Shown here piece after piece: positions 61,764 to 64,000 of a stretch of DNA of 64,000 bases. Source of the stretch: Trichoplax adhaerens (taxonomy: Eukaryota; Placozoa; Uniplacotomia; Trichoplacea; Trichoplacidae). The notes beneath the pieces are model-generated. The model made no database searches. It saw only the letters and a program-made list of their open reading frames with translations, and was not told the DNA's origin. The position numbers and the translations under genes are program-made. Numbering within the stretch: the first letter of the stretch is position 1; every line of letters begins with the position of its first letter. The stretch is taken from positions 8,205,650 to 8,269,649 of the forward strand of contig NW_002060945.1 in the NCBI RefSeq assembly GCF_000150275.1, written 5' to 3'.

Positions 61764-64000
61764 TTACATGTCGTGGTCATATTTTCTCAAGATAACATTA
61801 ACGCCTTCTCTAAAATTTTCAATGATATCAATCTTATCTTGCGCTGTATCCTTTGCCTGATAGCCATTTTTCTCACTAGTTTGGCTAATAAAAGTTTCAT
61901 TGGCTTCTATTTGCTGATATATTTTCCTTCGTATATCCTCGACAAACGTCTTAATTGGATTAGCATATTTCTGTGCGATTTCGTCAGCTTTCTGTTTCTC
62001 AGCTAATTCTAAAAGTATTTTAGGCGCATTTTGTTGCAATATTGATAAAATTCTCTTTCTTTGTCTATTTCTTTTATTTCTAGACCACACTACACCAACT
62101 AGAACACCCAAAACAACAACAGAAATAATTGCTCCAATGCCACCTGTTACACCACCAATGACTCCTCCAATAACGGCAGCAGCAACACCATCGGCTATAG
62201 TAAGGCCGATAGCAGCACCTGCAACACCACCGCCAACAGCTCCAGTGGTAATACCAAAAGTAGTATAAAAGTTTCGCCACGATTTTGTTACGTTAGGTGG
62301 CGTAACATCAAGCCTTAAACTAATTTCTCCAAGCGATGAAGTGATATTTAAATCGTATAAACAATCGAAACTGTCATCATTTATTTGTAATAAATTTTCC
62401 AAATTCGCTAAGGCAAGAAAAACATCACCATAACGTGCATCTAAAGATATTTTGATATCATCTTGAAATTGTCTAAGTAAGCCATGTTTCTTTTCCCAGA
62501 GCGTTAATAAGCGAATAAATCGATCACTGAATAATATACAGATAAGTTCTTTAATATCCTGGTCAGCAACTTTTTCCCGAATTGGAATATCCTCTAATAT
62601 CCAGGTCGTCATACCGTTTCTAAAATCGTCGCAGTCCAGAAATATACGCAAAGAATTAGCGATTTGTTTAGTTCTATCATCAATAGTCTTTACGATATCT
62701 CCATGAAAATCTGGATTTTTTAAAGTGCTCTTAATACTTATTGTATTATTCTTCAGACTCTTTAAGTAAGAGATCCGAACAGCATCATTTAAGTAAGAAC
62801 ATCTGGATATGAAGCGGTATCGATTGGCTATGACCCCCAATAAACTATAGAACCAACTATACATATATGTGTACGATAGATAAAATAAAGCCATCGTTAA
62901 TGCATAATCTAATACATCAATTTTAGATTTATTAATATACACATCTTTTAGAAAAGGCTTTTAAAATAAGTGGAGATAACCATAATTGAAACAAAAAATA
63001 GGCAGCGTAGATTAATGATTACTATTTACTTTGGCAAATAATTTAAAAATTATTGGGAAACTTACCAGCTACTGTTTGTTATTATTTTCTTCAAACTGTC
63101 TTCTATGAGTTGAGCAATAATGCAATGTAACGATTTCCATTCGTCTGAAACAAACCCAGCTTTAAGGTGATTTATTACATTGGTACTGGACAACAATATT
63201 AGCTGAGACTCGCGAAAACCAGGCCAAAGTCGTTTTAACTTCTCCTTAATACAATTTTCAACGTCATGTTGGTCTTCACGTGCAATGGTGTCCCATTTAT
63301 TACAAACAAAAATTGCTGATTCCGGAGAAAATAGATGAAATTTTTCTGTATTGAGATTTTGCGCTTCTGTTATAAGTCTTATAAGCTGTGAAATAATGAA
63401 AGATTGAATATTAGATACACTTTTTTATAGCTAATCAGTATAAATCAAATACGGTTATCAATGCTTACTCGATCCTCCTTCATACCCCCAGCGTTGCTGA
63501 CATCGATTACATAAATAATCGAGCATGCATTTGGTAAATATTTCATGACTTGTTCAGTTGCTAAAGAAGTTTCACCAATTCCAGGGCTATCTACTAGTAA
63601 TATGCCATCCTAATGGATTTATAAAAAATCCAATTTAATAATCTCCATGTCGTGATGCACCCCATATTTGATTTTAAAAATAGCTATATTTGATAAAGCT
63701 AAATTACTAAGAATAGGTACTATCGTGAAGCTAATATTAGATGATTGATAAATACTATAATGATAGCTAATATTAGCTAGTTAACTAATTATGGTATAAG
63801 ATATATGTGACTAGAAATATTGTAATTTCGAAGATGCCCAACATCGAAAGGTGCTGAAGGTTAATAGAAGAGTAGTGATATCTTAAGTAGAATAATTTAG
63901 ATTGTAGAAGATAATGATGTTCAATTTGACAGAAAATGTTTTGTTTGACGACTCATGTCTTATTTTAAATTAATCAATTTGTCATAAAAGGATTTAGCGA
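61764..64000 (-). CDS. A5: family A GTPase, 3' part (5' exons not in window)
   Basis: Three exons are visible: 63609-63469 (DGILLVDSPGIGE..., exactly 141 nt as in every other copy), 63385-63066 (SAIFVCNKWD) and 62856-61764 (YSWFYSLLGVIANRYR... to a TAA stop). Phases and splice sites are intact. The last exon has ILEDIPIREK, DRFIRLLT and a long Gly/Ala-rich segment (GAVGGGVAGAAIGLTIADGVAAAVIGGVIGG and onwards, abbreviated). The P-loop exon should lie about 250 bp further right by comparison with A1-A3, but an inverted R1 repeat occupies that position. Either intron 3 has been enlarged by the insertion and exons 1-3 lie beyond 64 kb, or the gene is truncated. Confidence 0.75.
63660..64000 (-). 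repeat. Interspersed repeat R1, copy 3 (inverted, runs off window)
   Basis: The reverse complement matches 13580-13890: the ATCATTATCTTCTACAATCT stretch, TACTTAAGAT, CATCTAATATTAGCTTCA and ATCAAATATAGCTAT. It lies in the intron of A5 upstream of the G3 exon. Confidence 0.65.

Noticed and set aside
1-64000. CRISPR arrays or bacterial operons
   Set aside because: No regularly spaced short repeats, no ribosome-binding sites or dense ORFs; all supported genes are intron-split.

Overview
This window is eukaryotic nuclear DNA: strongly AT-rich, with multi-exon genes whose GT-AG introns can be checked because exon phases close exactly across paralogues. It is almost entirely one tandem, decaying cluster of two related families of large dynamin-superfamily GTPases. 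No other gene family was recognised. Long AT-rich spacers, mid-sized introns (about 100 bp to 2.3 kb) and a tyrosine-kinase/TKL-like pseudokinase suggest an early-branching animal (placozoan or cnidarian-like), but the sequence alone does not settle the organism.

Family A lies on the minus strand at 1.4-4.8, 30.6-34.1, 39.1-42.5, 46.9-48.2 and 61.8->64 kb. Intact members have six exons and encode about 788 aa: a small SAP-like N-terminal domain, a helical linker, a GTPase domain (GEVSAGKSS, DSPGIGE, NKWD), then a helical C-terminal exon carrying a roughly 60-residue Gly/Ala-rich hydrophobic segment. A1 and A3 look intact. A2 has a frame break and has lost the hydrophobic segment. A4 is a deletion pseudogene. 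A5 runs off the window. Two further relics lie at 29.1-29.4 and 35.9-37.8 kb; the second is split by an inserted block of about 1.3 kb.

Family B lies on the plus strand at 6.6-13.1, 17.0-23.9 and 50.6-57.8 kb. It has ten exons and encodes about 990-1190 aa: a related N-terminal domain, a GTPase domain with the same intron positions and phases as family A, a long helical region, and a C-terminal pseudokinase. In every copy the VAIK lysine (now Q), the HRD aspartate (HAH/HGH) and the DFG motif (LCH) are lost. B1 and B2 are open. B3 is complete in layout but has two in-frame stops. Single-exon relics remain at 27.8, 45.9 and 49.9 kb.

A and B genes tend to sit head to head (A1/B1; A3/relic B; relic A4/B3), so the ancestral unit was probably a divergent A-B pair that has been duplicated and eroded. 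Spacers and introns hold interspersed repeats (R1-R4), a MITE-like element, a clean solo LTR with a 5-bp target-site duplication in B1 intron 2, and duplicated gene flanks. Working hypothesis (inference): a fast-evolving paired-GTPase system, with one membrane-segment partner and one pseudokinase partner, of the kind seen in innate-immune, allorecognition or cell-death loci.
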